The translations under genes and the position numbers were made by a program. The notes below the pieces were generated by a model. That model did not search any database. It had not been told where the DNA came from and was given only the letters and a program-made list of their open reading frames with translations. Of a stretch of 64,000 nucleotides of DNA, positions 63,609 to 64,000 are shown piece after piece. Position 1 is the stretch's first letter, and each line of letters starts with the position of its first letter. The DNA comes from Spirosoma aureum (lineage in GTDB: Bacteria > Bacteroidota > Bacteroidia > Cytophagales > Spirosomataceae): positions 4,300,501-4,364,500 of the forward strand of contig NZ_CP050063.1 in NCBI RefSeq assembly GCF_011604685.1. Reading direction: 5' to 3'.

Positions 63609-64000
63609 ATGAAAAAGAGAATGACTTTCATTCTGTTACTAATTCTTTGGTCCACAGCCTTACGTGTGTCTGGCCAGGGTAATTTTGATAAACGTGTACT
63701 TAAAGGCTCGATAGAATCATATTCGGTGTCGATCAGTGGAACGGACATTATTGTTAAAAATCAGAAAAACAAGTTAACAAGAACAACTCCTAATTATAAT
63801 ATTGAAAAGGTTTCAACATCTGGTATAGATGCTGAAAAGGTTTATACGGATATAATGGATAATTTAAGGACAGCTTTAAGTAGTAAACAGAAGTCACTGT
63901 TCAAATCAGGAAAAAATATATTAGTAAGCTTTGAAATTAATAATCAGGGAAAAATAGAAGAGCCTGTTTTTTTTCTGCCGAATGATTCTCCATTAACAAT
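63609..64000 (+). CDS. Secreted hypothetical protein, cut by window end
   Basis: At least 130 residues, continuing beyond the window. Signal peptide 'MKKRMTFILLLILWSTALRV' ending at SGQ (about 23). The mature part has 'KGSIESYSVSISGTDIIVKN' and 'KNILVSFEINNQGKIEEPVF', a strand pattern reminiscent of TonB C-terminal-like or other small periplasmic beta domains. Not recognised. It follows the pseudogene by 13 bp and shares its AT-rich composition, so the two were probably one transcription unit. Confidence 0.75.
   Translation, partial: MKKRMTFILLLILWSTALRVSGQGNFDKRVLKGSIESYSVSISGTDIIVKNQKNKLTRTTPNYNIEKVSTSGIDAEKVYTDIMDNLRTALSSKQKSLFKSGKNILVSFEINNQGKIEEPVFFLPNDSPLT

Overview
This window looks like chromosomal DNA of a Bacteroidota bacterium of the Cytophagales, most like Spirosoma or a near relative; this assignment is inferred from gene content, not from a search. 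The indicators are two SusC/SusD outer-membrane pairs, a type IX secretion tail, PadR-regulated MacB/FtsX-type permeases with a permease-prefix domain, an S16 protein with a long acidic tail, and promoters of the Bacteroidota form TTG-N19/20-TAnnTTTG upstream of arsR, rnpB and the first susC. Most of the window reads at moderate GC; 22.4-26 kb, 38.4-38.9 kb and 62.7-64 kb are visibly AT-rich.

Layout. 0.3-8.3 kb: a small hypothetical gene, a five-PAS orphan sensor histidine kinase, a PadR regulator translationally coupled to a two-block FtsX permease, and a ketopantoate-reductase-like gene. 8.3-16.3 kb: a secreted CocE/NonD hydrolase, then a decayed patch (truncated ECF sigma factor, SusD remnant, IS630-family element whose transposase needs a -1 frameshift), then a second PadR-permease pair. 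16.6-28.5 kb: an M14 zinc carboxypeptidase, a DUF4347 caspase-fold-like protein, a DUF3592 membrane protein, a SnoaL-like protein, a secreted repeat protein with a tail-fibre-type C-terminus, a T9SS-exported protein, tRNA-Lys(CTT), and a peptidoglycan-binding protein with an aspzincin-like metallopeptidase domain.

28.7-32.2 kb is a compact arsenic operon: arsR, arsM, arsC, an arsN2-type acetyltransferase and arsO, with near-identical operator-like sequences before arsR and before arsM and no efflux pump in the cluster. Next come a Tat-exported Gfo/Idh/MocA oxidoreductase, a DUF4349 lipoprotein, a FecA-like receptor, and a SusC/SusD pair with a clear promoter. 43.9-46.6 kb is housekeeping: RNase P RNA (rnpB), rpsP, rimM and trmD.

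46.7-61.3 kb is one long minus-strand run forming a likely polysaccharide-utilisation locus: a GH109-type oxidoreductase-fold hydrolase, SusC, SusD, a DUF3472 lipoprotein, a GHMP sugar kinase, a sulfatase, a sugar isomerase/epimerase, a gamma-glutamyltransferase and a GH30 glycosidase. A LacI-family regulator is divergent at its head, with two CAAACG-type operator candidates 22 bp apart between them. The window ends with an AT-rich pseudogene broken by an in-frame TAA and the start of a secreted protein that runs off the edge.
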